Source of the DNA: AV80 sp035536995
GTDB lineage: Bacteria; Verrucomicrobiota; Verrucomicrobiia; Chthoniobacterales; UBA10450
Reading direction: 5' to 3'
Assembly (NCBI GenBank): GCA_035536995.1
Contig: DATLNB010000067.1
Coordinates: 1-64,000, forward strand
Length of the DNA stretch: 64,000 bases
Made by a program: the position numbers and the translations under genes. The notes beneath the pieces were generated by a model. The model saw only the letters and a program-made list of their open reading frames with translations. It searched no databases and was not told the DNA's origin. Positions 26,012 through 33,770 of the stretch are shown here, piece after piece. Each line of letters starts with the position of its first letter. Position 1 is the stretch's first letter.

Positions 26012-27673
26012 ATGCAAAAGTTCCTGGCCGGACTGATCTCGTCGTTCCTGTTCGCTGCCGAAGCCAGTGGCCAAACCGGCGGAGGCGAATGGAAGGTTTT
26101 AAGCGATATGCCAACGCCCAGGCAGGAGTTGGCCACCGCTGTCCTCAATGGCAAGATTTACACTCTTGGTGGTTACGACGCGGATGTCCGCGCCACGAAA
26201 ACAGTCGAAGTCTATAACCCGGCGACGAATTCGTGGACGACCGCCGCGGATCTTCTGACCGGGAATCAGCACAACGCCGCGGCCGTGGCTGCCGGAAAAC
26301 TTTACAGCTTTGGCGGGCTGGCGAGGTCCACGGCGGTTTACGACCCGGTAACCAATACCTGGGCGGCGGTTGCGACCATGAACGTCGCCCACAGCAACAC
26401 GGCGGCCGTCGGCGTTATCAACGACCTGATCTATGTGGCTGGTGGGACACCGGACGGCACAGCGGTCGAGGTGTTCGACCCGGCGACTAATATATGGACG
26501 ATGCGCGCCCCGATGAAGGTCGGCCGAAATCACTGCGCCGGCGGCGTTATCAACGGCAAGTTTTATGTCGCGGCCGGGCGCGGATCGACCGGCGCGGCGA
26601 CAGCGCTTGAAGTTTACGATCCCCAGACGAACAACTGGACGACACTGGCATCGATGCCTACGCCGCGGTCGGGCGTTGCGGCCGGCGTGGTCAATGGCGA
26701 GCTCTACGTTTTCGGGGGCGAAGTGGGCGGCGTCCATCCGGAAGTGGAGGTCTATAATCCGGGCACGAACAGTTGGCGGAGAGTCCAGGACATGGTCGTG
26801 CCGAGGCACGGCATCTGGGCTTCGGTCATTGGGAATAAGATTTACATCCCGGGCGGCGGGGTGGCCGAAAATTTCCTCCCGACTGCGCGTAACGACGCCT
26901 TTGTGGTCACGAGTCCGGCAACTTTCGCCAATATCGCGACTCGCCTCAAAGTAGGGACCGGCGACAACGCGCTGATCGGCGGATTCATCGTTGCCGGCGC
27001 GGGGCCGAAGCGGATCATTCTCCGGGCTATCGGTCCGTCCGTCCCGCTCAACGGGACGCTGAGCAATCCGACCCTGGAACTTTACAATCAGGCCGGCCAG
27101 TTGATCGCAGCAAACGACAATTGGCAGGAGGCGGCCAACAAACAGGAAATTACCGACAGCTCGCTGGCGCCGAAGCACACTCTCGAAGCGGCCATCCTGA
27201 GGACAGTAACGCCCGGCAGTTACACCGCGGTCGTTCGCGGCGCCGATAATTCCACCGGGATCGCGCTGGTCGAGGTTTACGATTTGGAGGCCGGTTCGGA
27301 TTCGAGGCTGGCCAATATTTCAACCCGCGGTTTTGTCGAGACCCTTGAAAACGTATTGATCGGCGGCGTGATTTTCGACGGCCAGTTGCCCAGGCGCGTG
27401 CTCGTGCGGGCGATCGGCCCGTCGCTTGGCCGGTCCGACAGTCTGGCGGATCCCACCTTGGAATTGCGCGATGCGAATGGCGGCTTGCGCGCCGCCAATG
27501 ACAACTGGCGCTCGCGCCAGGAGACCGAAATCAACGCCACCACCATTCCACCAGCGCATGACGCGGAATCCGCCCTGGTCGAAACTCTCGAGCCCGCGGC
27601 CTACACCGCGATCGTGCGCGGCGTGAACGACGGGACCGGCATCGCGGTGGTCGAAGCTTACGCGCTCGACTAG
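26012..27673 (+). CDS. Secreted Kelch-repeat protein with two tandem C-terminal modules
   Basis: A 553-residue protein with a signal peptide (MQKFLAGLISSFLFAAEASGQ). About five Kelch repeats occupy residues 28-300, each with the pattern hydrophobic-Y-GG and VYNPATNSW or VFDPATNIW, so a beta-propeller is expected. The C terminus holds two similar modules of about 125 residues (roughly 305-430 and 430-553), each with IGGxxxDG/AG, RAIGPS and YTAVVRG blocks. The modules are found in secreted proteins of environmental bacteria, in multiple copies. Its neighbours are catabolic and pterin genes, yet no functional link is evident. Confidence 0.85.
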   Translation: MQKFLAGLISSFLFAAEASGQTGGGEWKVLSDMPTPRQELATAVLNGKIYTLGGYDADVRATKTVEVYNPATNSWTTAADLLTGNQHNAAAVAAGKLYSFGGLARSTAVYDPVTNTWAAVATMNVAHSNTAAVGVINDLIYVAGGTPDGTAVEVFDPATNIWTMRAPMKVGRNHCAGGVINGKFYVAAGRGSTGAATALEVYDPQTNNWTTLASMPTPRSGVAAGVVNGELYVFGGEVGGVHPEVEVYNPGTNSWRRVQDMVVPRHGIWASVIGNKIYIPGGGVAENFLPTARNDAFVVTSPATFANIATRLKVGTGDNALIGGFIVAGAGPKRIILRAIGPSVPLNGTLSNPTLELYNQAGQLIAANDNWQEAANKQEITDSSLAPKHTLEAAILRTVTPGSYTAVVRGADNSTGIALVEVYDLEAGSDSRLANISTRGFVETLENVLIGGVIFDGQLPRRVLVRAIGPSLGRSDSLADPTLELRDANGGLRAANDNWRSRQETEINATTIPPAHDAESALVETLEPAAYTAIVRGVNDGTGIAVVEAYALD

Positions 27674-27729
27674 CGCGAACGCCGCCCGTCTTTACACGAT
27701 TTTTCGCCGCCTTATAGTGGTCGGCACTT

Positions 27730-28359
27730 ATGCCGGGAGAAAATCACGAGACCGAGCTGCAGGCGGCCGAGCGCCGCCTCGCGAACCTTCGTCCCTGCGG
27801 CGCAGCCAAGCTCGCGGGGATGGAACAATCGTTCCGTAACCTGCTCGAATCGGTGGGGGAAGATCCCGAGCGGCAGGGACTGTTGAAAACGCCAAGCCGC
27901 GCCGCAAAGGCGTTCGATTTTTTGACGAATGGATACCGCCAGAATCTCGACACGCTGATCAACGACGCGGTTTTCGATTCCGACGCGAGCGAGATCGTTC
28001 TGGTAAAAGACATCGAGCTATACTCGATGTGCGAGCACCATTTGCTGCCCTTCGTCGGCAAGGCGCATGTCGCTTACATTCCGGACGGCAAGGTCATCGG
28101 GCTCTCCAAAGTGGCGCGGATCGTGGACATGTTTGCACGCCGCCTTCAGATCCAGGAAAATTTGACGATCCAGATTGCTGACGCGCTCATGAAGATAATC
28201 CGGCCCACCGGCGTGGCAGTTGTTATCGAAGCAAAGCATCTTTGCATGATGATGCGCGGAGTGGAAAAGCAGAATTCGATCATGAAGACGTCATGTCTTC
28301 TTGGCTCGTTTAAGGAAGACGGCCGAACGCGCTCCGAATTTCTCGCGCTCCTCAGTTGA
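27730..28359 (+). CDS. folE: GTP cyclohydrolase I
   Basis: A 209-residue FolE that makes 7,8-dihydroneopterin triphosphate from GTP, the first step for folate or tetrahydropterin cofactors. Zinc ligands are Cys101 and His104 in MCEHHLLPF and Cys172 in LCMMMRG. The VIGLSKVARIVDMFARRLQIQENLTIQIADAL block and RSEFLALL end are canonical. It lies directly upstream of the triple-PTPS and short-chain reductase genes, so it likely starts a local pterin cofactor pathway for the aromatic amino acid hydroxylase. Confidence 0.97.
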   Translation: MPGENHETELQAAERRLANLRPCGAAKLAGMEQSFRNLLESVGEDPERQGLLKTPSRAAKAFDFLTNGYRQNLDTLINDAVFDSDASEIVLVKDIELYSMCEHHLLPFVGKAHVAYIPDGKVIGLSKVARIVDMFARRLQIQENLTIQIADALMKIIRPTGVAVVIEAKHLCMMMRGVEKQNSIMKTSCLLGSFKEDGRTRSEFLALLS

Positions 28360-28394
28360 GGAGCACGGCGTTTCTGCGCGGCAGTGCGGATCCA

Positions 28395-28459
28395 TTGTAG
28401 GGCGTCTCTGCGAGACGCTTTCTCCTTTTCACGTGCCGTCTCACAGAGACGGCCTACAA
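28395..28459. repeat. TTGTAGGGCGTCTCTG-family repeat pair
   Basis: TTGTAGGGCGTCTCTGCGAG at 28395-28418 is inverted at 28435-28459, ending AGAGACGGCCTACAA. The pair separates folE from the PTPS gene by filling most of the 106-base gap. Confidence 0.8.
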
Positions 28460-28465
28460 TTCCTG

Positions 28466-29659
28466 ATGCGTCTGACGGTCAGTAAACGCCTCGAATTTTC
28501 CGCCTCCCGGCGCCTGTCCGTAAAGGAGTGGAGCGACGCCGAGAACCTGGCTGCGTTTGGTCCGGAAACGTCCGCGCGCTACGGGACGGGCCGCAATTAC
28601 GTCGCTTATTTCATTTTTTCCGGGGAGGTGGATCCCGCTACCGGCATGCTGATGAACATCAGCGAAATCAAGGAGCGCGCGGGCCAGGTCCTGCAGGAGG
28701 GGTTCGACCACAAATTCCTGAACGAGGATAACCCCGCCTTTGCCAGCACCGTGCCTACTCCGGAGCACGTGGCTCGCGAGCTTTTTAGAGCTGCGGCGCC
28801 ACTCTTCGCCCGGGGAAACGCCCGGCTCGCGGCCTGTCATGTTTCCGAATCCGAAGAAACGAGCGCGACTTGGTACGCGGACGAAGTCTCCGAGTCGAAT
28901 TACTGGTTTGATTTCTCGGCCGCGCGCCAGACCGCGTCGCCCAATCTCAGCCAGGCGGAAAACGAGGCGCAGTTTGGCGTGGCCGCTTCGCCGTTCGGCC
29001 ATGGACACAACTATCGCGCCCGGGTCACGCTTCGAGGTAAGAGCGTGCCGCCGGCGGAGGTGGCGCGCTCTCTCGAAGGGGTCCGGGCGGCACTCGATCA
29101 CAAAAATCTTAATCGCGAAGTCGGAGATCTCGCGAATCAGCCAGTGACTACCGAGACCCTGGCTCGCTACATTTTTCAAAGCGCCGCCCGCACCCTGCCT
29201 GTGCATCGGGTCCGACTCCACGAGCGTTCGGATTTCTTTGCGGAATATTGGAATGGCGATCGTTTTTTTCTGGGTCTGCGCGCTTCCTTCGGCGCCGCCC
29301 ACTGCCTGAAGAGCCAACAACTTTCGCCGGAGCAAAACGCGGCGCTTTACGGCAAGTGCAACAACGCCCGCGGCCATGGGCATCTCTACATCACGGAGGC
29401 AACGGTCGGCGGCGATTTCGACGAACGCAGCGGTGCCCTGATGAATTTTGACGCCCTGCAGGCCGGAGTCGCCCGGGCCCTCGAGCCATGGCAAAACAAG
29501 CATCTCGACCTGGAGATGGAGGAGTTCAAACACCGGACCTCAACCGGAGAGAACATCGTGCATTCGCTCTGGCCGCGGTTTGATTCCGGGCTCCAGGGAA
29601 GGCTGGTCCGGATGCGGTTGTGGGAGACAGCGAACAACCGGTTCACCCTGCGCAGATGA
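28466..29659 (+). CDS. Triple-domain 6-pyruvoyl-tetrahydropterin synthase (PTPS) fusion protein
   Basis: A 397-residue protein built of three PTPS-like domains. Domain 1 (1-137) has FSASRRL (11-17), YGTGRNY (39-45) and FDHKFLN (80-86): both zinc His positions are gone. Domain 2 (about 146-262) has FSAARQT (150-156), FGHGHNY (177-183) and LDHKNLN (210-216): the HGH is kept but the first His is missing. Domain 3 (about 267-397) keeps FGAAHCL (275-281), Cys298 and RGHGHLY (302-308), and is likely the catalytic one. PTPS makes 6-pyruvoyl-tetrahydropterin from dihydroneopterin triphosphate. The ATG of the reductase overlaps its stop. Confidence 0.9.
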   Translation: MRLTVSKRLEFSASRRLSVKEWSDAENLAAFGPETSARYGTGRNYVAYFIFSGEVDPATGMLMNISEIKERAGQVLQEGFDHKFLNEDNPAFASTVPTPEHVARELFRAAAPLFARGNARLAACHVSESEETSATWYADEVSESNYWFDFSAARQTASPNLSQAENEAQFGVAASPFGHGHNYRARVTLRGKSVPPAEVARSLEGVRAALDHKNLNREVGDLANQPVTTETLARYIFQSAARTLPVHRVRLHERSDFFAEYWNGDRFFLGLRASFGAAHCLKSQQLSPEQNAALYGKCNNARGHGHLYITEATVGGDFDERSGALMNFDALQAGVARALEPWQNKHLDLEMEEFKHRTSTGENIVHSLWPRFDSGLQGRLVRMRLWETANNRFTLRR

Positions 29660-30348
29660 AACGCTATTTAATCACCGGCGCCAGCCGCGGTATCGGGCGG
29701 GCCATCGCCGCAAAACTGGCGGCGCAAGGGACGACGCTCATTCTGCATGGGCGGGATAAAGAAGCGCTCGGGCGAACTCGCGAGATCGTCGAAGCAAAAG
29801 GCGCGCAGGCGGTGTTGCTCTGCCACGATTTGAGCGATCCGAGCGTGATCCAGGACATGGTGAGCGCCCTGGGCGATGCGCGCCTCGATGCGCTAATCAA
29901 TAACGCCGGGGTCGCCTTCGTGAAGCCTCTGGAGCAACTGTCACTCGACGAGTGGCAGCGGACTCTCGCGGTCAACGTCACCGCTCCTTTTCTCCTTACT
30001 CAACAGTTGCTCACCCGGCTCGGCCGCGGTTCGACGATTGTAAATATTTCTTCTATCGCGGCGAAGACAGGGTTTCCGAATTGGAGCAGCTACAGCATGA
30101 GCAAGTTCGCGCTCGAAGGATTTTCCCAGTCGATTCGCGAAGAGTTGCGTCCGAAGGGGATCCGGGTCGTGAACATTTATCCGGCGGCGACGAATACGGA
30201 AATCTGGGAGGGGATCGAGGGCGAATGGCCGCGCGACAAAATGTTGCAAGCCCAGGAAACCGCCGCCGCCGTTGCTTACGCTCTCGCGCGGCCGGCGGAG
30301 GTGGCGGTCGAGAATATCACCGTGCAAAACGTAGGCGGGACGTTGTAG
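29656..30348 (+). CDS. Short-chain dehydrogenase/reductase, possible sepiapterin reductase-like
   Basis: A 230-residue classical SDR. TGASRGIG at residues 7-14 binds NAD(P), NNAG at 82-85 is conserved, and the catalytic Ser133, Tyr146 and Lys150 are present (ISSIAAKTGF, SSYSMSK). The start at 29656 is coupled (ATGA) to the triple-PTPS stop, so it should belong to the same pathway. In tetrahydrobiopterin synthesis the PTPS product is reduced by sepiapterin reductase, an SDR; this is therefore the best proposed role. The sequence itself does not distinguish it from general 3-oxoacyl or sugar SDRs. Confidence 0.88.
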   Translation: MKRYLITGASRGIGRAIAAKLAAQGTTLILHGRDKEALGRTREIVEAKGAQAVLLCHDLSDPSVIQDMVSALGDARLDALINNAGVAFVKPLEQLSLDEWQRTLAVNVTAPFLLTQQLLTRLGRGSTIVNISSIAAKTGFPNWSSYSMSKFALEGFSQSIREELRPKGIRVVNIYPAATNTEIWEGIEGEWPRDKMLQAQETAAAVAYALARPAEVAVENITVQNVGGTL

Positions 30349-30352
30349 CTGT

Positions 30353-30423
30353 CGGAGGGACGTGCTTCCGCACGTCCGCCTGGCCACAAAGAAAACAAGG
30401 ACGTGCAGAAGCACGTCCCTCCG
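30353..30423. repeat. GGAGGGACGTGCTTCC-family repeat pair between convergent genes
   Basis: CGGAGGGACGTGCTTCCGCA at 30353-30378 is inverted at 30399-30423 (GCAGAAGCACGTCCCTCCG). It sits exactly in the 79-base gap between two converging genes, where the RNA hairpin could stop transcription from both sides. Confidence 0.8.
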
Positions 30424-30427
30424 CACG

Positions 30428-32173
30428 TTAGCGCGTTTGCACCGCCGTCTCTAGACCGGTCTTGTGATATGTGACCAGCCGGAAGCCCCACTCGATCAGT
30501 GTCGCCTTCTCCTTATCCGTCAGCTTTTTCTGGTTCAGGAACGTGACGATTTTTTGCTTCAGATCGTTCTGCTCGCCGGCGTCGTCGAGGATCTCGAAAA
30601 TTTCCATCGAAAGCAGCCAGTCGTCGGCATGTTCAGCCTGCTGTGTTTCCCAAATTTCGCCGAGCCGTTCGTAGCCAACCTTCCGTTCGCGCAGGTCGCG
30701 CACCTGCTGATAAAGGTTCTCCAGCTTCTTCCGTTTCTCGTCCGACGGCACTTTGATGGTGCGTTCCTTCGGGACGAGCGCGACTTCGAGGTAGGCGTCC
30801 TTGTCGGCCGCACCGTTGAAAACGGACGTGACCCGATCGCCCACCGCCATGTCGTATTCGCCCCAGGCCGGATCGAACAGAACCTGATCGCCCCGCGTCA
30901 CGGTGCAATTTGAGAACGTAACCAGCAGAAGTTTGCCCTCGCGTTCCGTCAACCGTTCCACGCGTCCAGTCACTGTCACGCCGGTGCTGAACTCGACCCG
31001 CGCATCCTCGCCCGCGCGCAAAGTCGTTTCTTGCCACGTTCCAATCGGCGCGCCGAACCCCTCGGCATGCCGATCTTTGCCCTGGCCCTCGAGCTGTTCG
31101 TTTTTATAAGCGAGCGCCGTGGGCCCTGTCGTCCGCAAATAGACTGGCTGCTGATTGTCATCCGTCAGCACTTCGGTGAAAACGCCCGTCACCTGCAGCC
31201 CGGACGAGTACTCGGCCGTCGCGGCGCGTTTGCATTCGACCGCTTTCGTCAATCCTTCGAGGCCGCCAACCCGATACGCCATTTTACTCGCGAACTCCTC
31301 GAGCACATTGGTCAGATGTTCGAAGTCGCGGCAGACAAAGAGCTGCGGCTGTTTCGTGGTGATGTCGAACGCCTGGTTCGCGGCATCCACGGAATACGGA
31401 AGCTTCCTCACCTTCGGCTCGAGACAGGAAACCGATTCGCCGATTGAGGAGAGAAGACCCGCTCCATAAATCTTCGGGTTCTCCAAGGTGCCGATGAGGC
31501 CGTATTCCACGGTCCACCAATGGAGCCGGGAAAGAAGCGCCATTTCCGATGGCTCGCCGAGATTGTGCTGGCGCTCCTCAACCTCACGGGTGGCCGCCGC
31601 GACCTTTTCCGGATCGGAGTTTGGCAACTCCTTGAGGATCGATAAATGGCGGATGGCTTCGTAGAGCTCGAAATCTTTGCGAGATTGCATTGCCTTCGCG
31701 CCGACTTCCCCGAAACGCTGGAGGTAATCCGAGTATTCGCGATCCACGATGATGGGAGCGTGGCCCGCGGCCTCGTGGACGATGTCCGGGGCCGGGGTGT
31801 ATTCGATGTGATGGATCTGGCGCATGTCACACGCGATCACCAGGACCTTGTAAGCCTGGAACTCCATGAACGCGGCCGGCGGGATGAACCCGTCCACCGC
31901 TACCGCGCCCCAGCCGATTTTGCCCAGGATGTCGTTCATCTCCTGGATGCGCGGAATGCGCTCAAAGGAAATGCCGGTCTCGAGCAGCCCCTGAAAATAG
32001 ACTTTGTGGGCGTACTCCTTCAGGAAAAACGTGTTCTGCCGCATGATGAAGCGCCAGACCGCATGATCGACCGGGGTATATTCGTCGTAGCGCTGGTCAA
32101 CCGCGAATTGAAGGAGGTGTTTCGGCAGGGAAGCGACCGCCTTGTTGTTCATCGAGATGGCGTTCGAATTCAT
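30428..32173 (-). CDS. phhA: Aromatic amino acid hydroxylase with C-terminal extension
   Basis: A 581-residue tetrahydropterin-dependent hydroxylase, most likely phenylalanine to tyrosine. The catalytic core is at residues 20-300: YTPVDHAVWRFIMRQ, then PAPDIVHEAAGHAP with iron ligands His133 and His138, and WWTVEYGL with Glu223. Bacterial PhhA is about 260-300 residues; the extra 280 C-terminal residues are a beta-rich segment (about 320-470) followed by a charged helical end. Longer forms are known in Bacteroidetes and relatives. No ACT-type regulatory domain is seen. It converges with the folE-PTPS-SDR genes that could supply its cofactor. Confidence 0.92.
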   Translation of the reverse strand: MNSNAISMNNKAVASLPKHLLQFAVDQRYDEYTPVDHAVWRFIMRQNTFFLKEYAHKVYFQGLLETGISFERIPRIQEMNDILGKIGWGAVAVDGFIPPAAFMEFQAYKVLVIACDMRQIHHIEYTPAPDIVHEAAGHAPIIVDREYSDYLQRFGEVGAKAMQSRKDFELYEAIRHLSILKELPNSDPEKVAAATREVEERQHNLGEPSEMALLSRLHWWTVEYGLIGTLENPKIYGAGLLSSIGESVSCLEPKVRKLPYSVDAANQAFDITTKQPQLFVCRDFEHLTNVLEEFASKMAYRVGGLEGLTKAVECKRAATAEYSSGLQVTGVFTEVLTDDNQQPVYLRTTGPTALAYKNEQLEGQGKDRHAEGFGAPIGTWQETTLRAGEDARVEFSTGVTVTGRVERLTEREGKLLLVTFSNCTVTRGDQVLFDPAWGEYDMAVGDRVTSVFNGAADKDAYLEVALVPKERTIKVPSDEKRKKLENLYQQVRDLRERKVGYERLGEIWETQQAEHADDWLLSMEIFEILDDAGEQNDLKQKIVTFLNQKKLTDKEKATLIEWGFRLVTYHKTGLETAVQTR

Positions 32174-32216
32174 AGGCAGTAGCTCCCGGGCGGGACCGAA
32201 TCTAAAATAAGTTCAA

Positions 32217-33119
32217 TTGAAGACTCAGCAAGCCGTTTCACCTGGAGCGACGCGGTCCCGCGCATCGACGGACTCGCCGTGGCGAGTCCCTCCGTTCGTT
32301 TGGCTCAATCTCGTTTGCCTGGACGCGCCGCTCGTGGCGGTTGCGTGGTTGTGGCTCTTTGCCCGCACGTTTCACATTCCGCTCCAAATCGGAAACGGCC
32401 TGGCCCTTTTTCTCACGGCGTGGCTGATTTATCTCGCGGATCGATTCGCGGATGCGTTCACCCTGAAACCGGGACTGCCGCGGTCCCTTCGACAACAGTT
32501 TTGTATTCGCCATCGCGAAATTTGGATTGCGACTCTCGCCGTCCTCGCTGGGTTCGACGCTTACGTCATCTGGCAAACCGCGGCCCTGCAGACATTTCTC
32601 GTCGGTACGGTGGTAGGGCTCCTGGCGTTGATTTATCTGGTTGCGAACCACCCGCTCGGTCTGATCTGGCGGTCGCTTCCTGCCAAGGAACTGGCGGTCG
32701 GAATCTTGTTTGCGGCGGGGACGGTGGTCGCGTTGCTGCCGGGCGGTGACTTCACCGCGCCCTTCGTCGCAGCTGTCGTCACGTTTGCGGCCTTGTGTTC
32801 ATTGAACTGCATCAGCATTGCGGCCTGGGAATCAGATCTCGATCGCGTGCAGGGAAAAGTCTCGATTGCTACGGTGCATCCGGGAGTCGTGAGTGCGGTG
32901 GAACGTCTTTGCCTGGGTCTGGCGGTTGGGGCATTGGTCCTCGCCCTTGTTTTTCGTTCGGCTGCCGTTTTTTTCGCGTGCATTAGTGTGAGCGCATTGC
33001 TGCTCGATTATTTGGATGCGTCTCGTCGGTCGAAGGCTACAACTAGCGATCGACGCGCGGCACTGGCCGATCTCGTTCTGCTTACTCCGGTGATTGTCCT
33101 CCTCCTGGCCGCGCTGTGA
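32217..33119 (+). CDS. UbiA-like polytopic membrane protein
   Basis: A 300-residue protein starting with TTG. About eight hydrophobic helices are visible from residue 38 to the C terminus. LIYLADRFADAF near residue 70 resembles the first Asp-rich motif (DRxxD-like) of UbiA prenyltransferases, and SLNCISIAAWESDLDRVQGKVS near residue 200 looks like the second polar loop. Divergence is strong, so substrate and even prenyltransferase activity are uncertain. It is divergent from phhA with only 43 bases between starts, and overlaps the next gene by four bases (GTGA). Confidence 0.5.
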   Translation: MKTQQAVSPGATRSRASTDSPWRVPPFVWLNLVCLDAPLVAVAWLWLFARTFHIPLQIGNGLALFLTAWLIYLADRFADAFTLKPGLPRSLRQQFCIRHREIWIATLAVLAGFDAYVIWQTAALQTFLVGTVVGLLALIYLVANHPLGLIWRSLPAKELAVGILFAAGTVVALLPGGDFTAPFVAAVVTFAALCSLNCISIAAWESDLDRVQGKVSIATVHPGVVSAVERLCLGLAVGALVLALVFRSAAVFFACISVSALLLDYLDASRRSKATTSDRRAALADLVLLTPVIVLLLAAL

Positions 33120-33754
33120 GCTTCGATGCCGTTGCACCCTGGTATCGAACGCTGGAGACGCTCGCGTTCGGGAACGCGCTCCAACGAGCGCGAATCTCTT
33201 GTCTCGATGAAATTGGTTTTCCCCGCCGGGCACTGATTGTGGGCGAGGGGAATGGGAGATTCCTCGCCGCACTTCTGCAACGTCTTGCGCTGGTCAGGAT
33301 CGATTGCGTAGACAGCAGCGAACGAATGCTCAACCTGGCGCGGCGGCATGTCCTGGAGGCGTGCCCGAATGAGATTAGCCGGGTTGAGTTCTTTTGCGGT
33401 GACGCTTTGTCATGGACGCCCAACGATCGCTACGATTTGATCGTGACCCATTTCTTTCTCGATTGTTTCCGCACCCAGGAGGTCGGTCTGATTGTCGCCA
33501 AACTGGCCCAGGCCGCAGCCACTGATGCGATATGGCTCGTCGCTGATTTCAGAGTCCCGGACCGTGGGTTCGCGCGCGTACACGCCCGCGCCTGGCTTGG
33601 TGCTATGTATTGGTTTTTCCGCACCGTGGCGGGGATCAAGGCGCACGAGCTAATCGACCCGTCGCCGTTCCTCCGCGTCGAAGGTTTTACCTTGGCTCGC
33701 CAGGATTTATTTCGACTCGGGATGCTGAAATCGGAGTTATGGCGTCGAACGTAG
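33116..33754 (+). CDS. Class I SAM-dependent methyltransferase
   Basis: A 212-residue protein starting with GTG, overlapping the UbiA-like stop. Motif I is ALIVGEGNGRFLAALL at about residues 39-54, the acidic ribose-binding residue is in IDCVDSSERML near 63-73, and a VEFFCGDAL block follows near 90. The end after about residue 150 is hydrophobic and aromatic (MYWFFRTVAGI). It resembles the small-molecule or quinone-type methyltransferases. Coupling with a UbiA-like gene suggests action on a prenylated aromatic compound, an inference only. Confidence 0.75.
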   Translation: MSFDAVAPWYRTLETLAFGNALQRARISCLDEIGFPRRALIVGEGNGRFLAALLQRLALVRIDCVDSSERMLNLARRHVLEACPNEISRVEFFCGDALSWTPNDRYDLIVTHFFLDCFRTQEVGLIVAKLAQAAATDAIWLVADFRVPDRGFARVHARAWLGAMYWFFRTVAGIKAHELIDPSPFLRVEGFTLARQDLFRLGMLKSELWRRT

Positions 33755-33770
33755 CAGCGCGTTCGACCAG

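Noticed and set aside
24559..26154. 531-residue open frame antisense to hppD/hmgA
   Set aside because: It spans two genes with clear catalytic motifs on the other strand and is explained by high GC at third positions.
28301..28465. Start of the PTPS gene at an upstream in-frame codon (28301)
   Set aside because: It would overlap folE and run through a repeat pair; the conserved PTPS beginning MRLTVSKRLEFSA starts at 28466.
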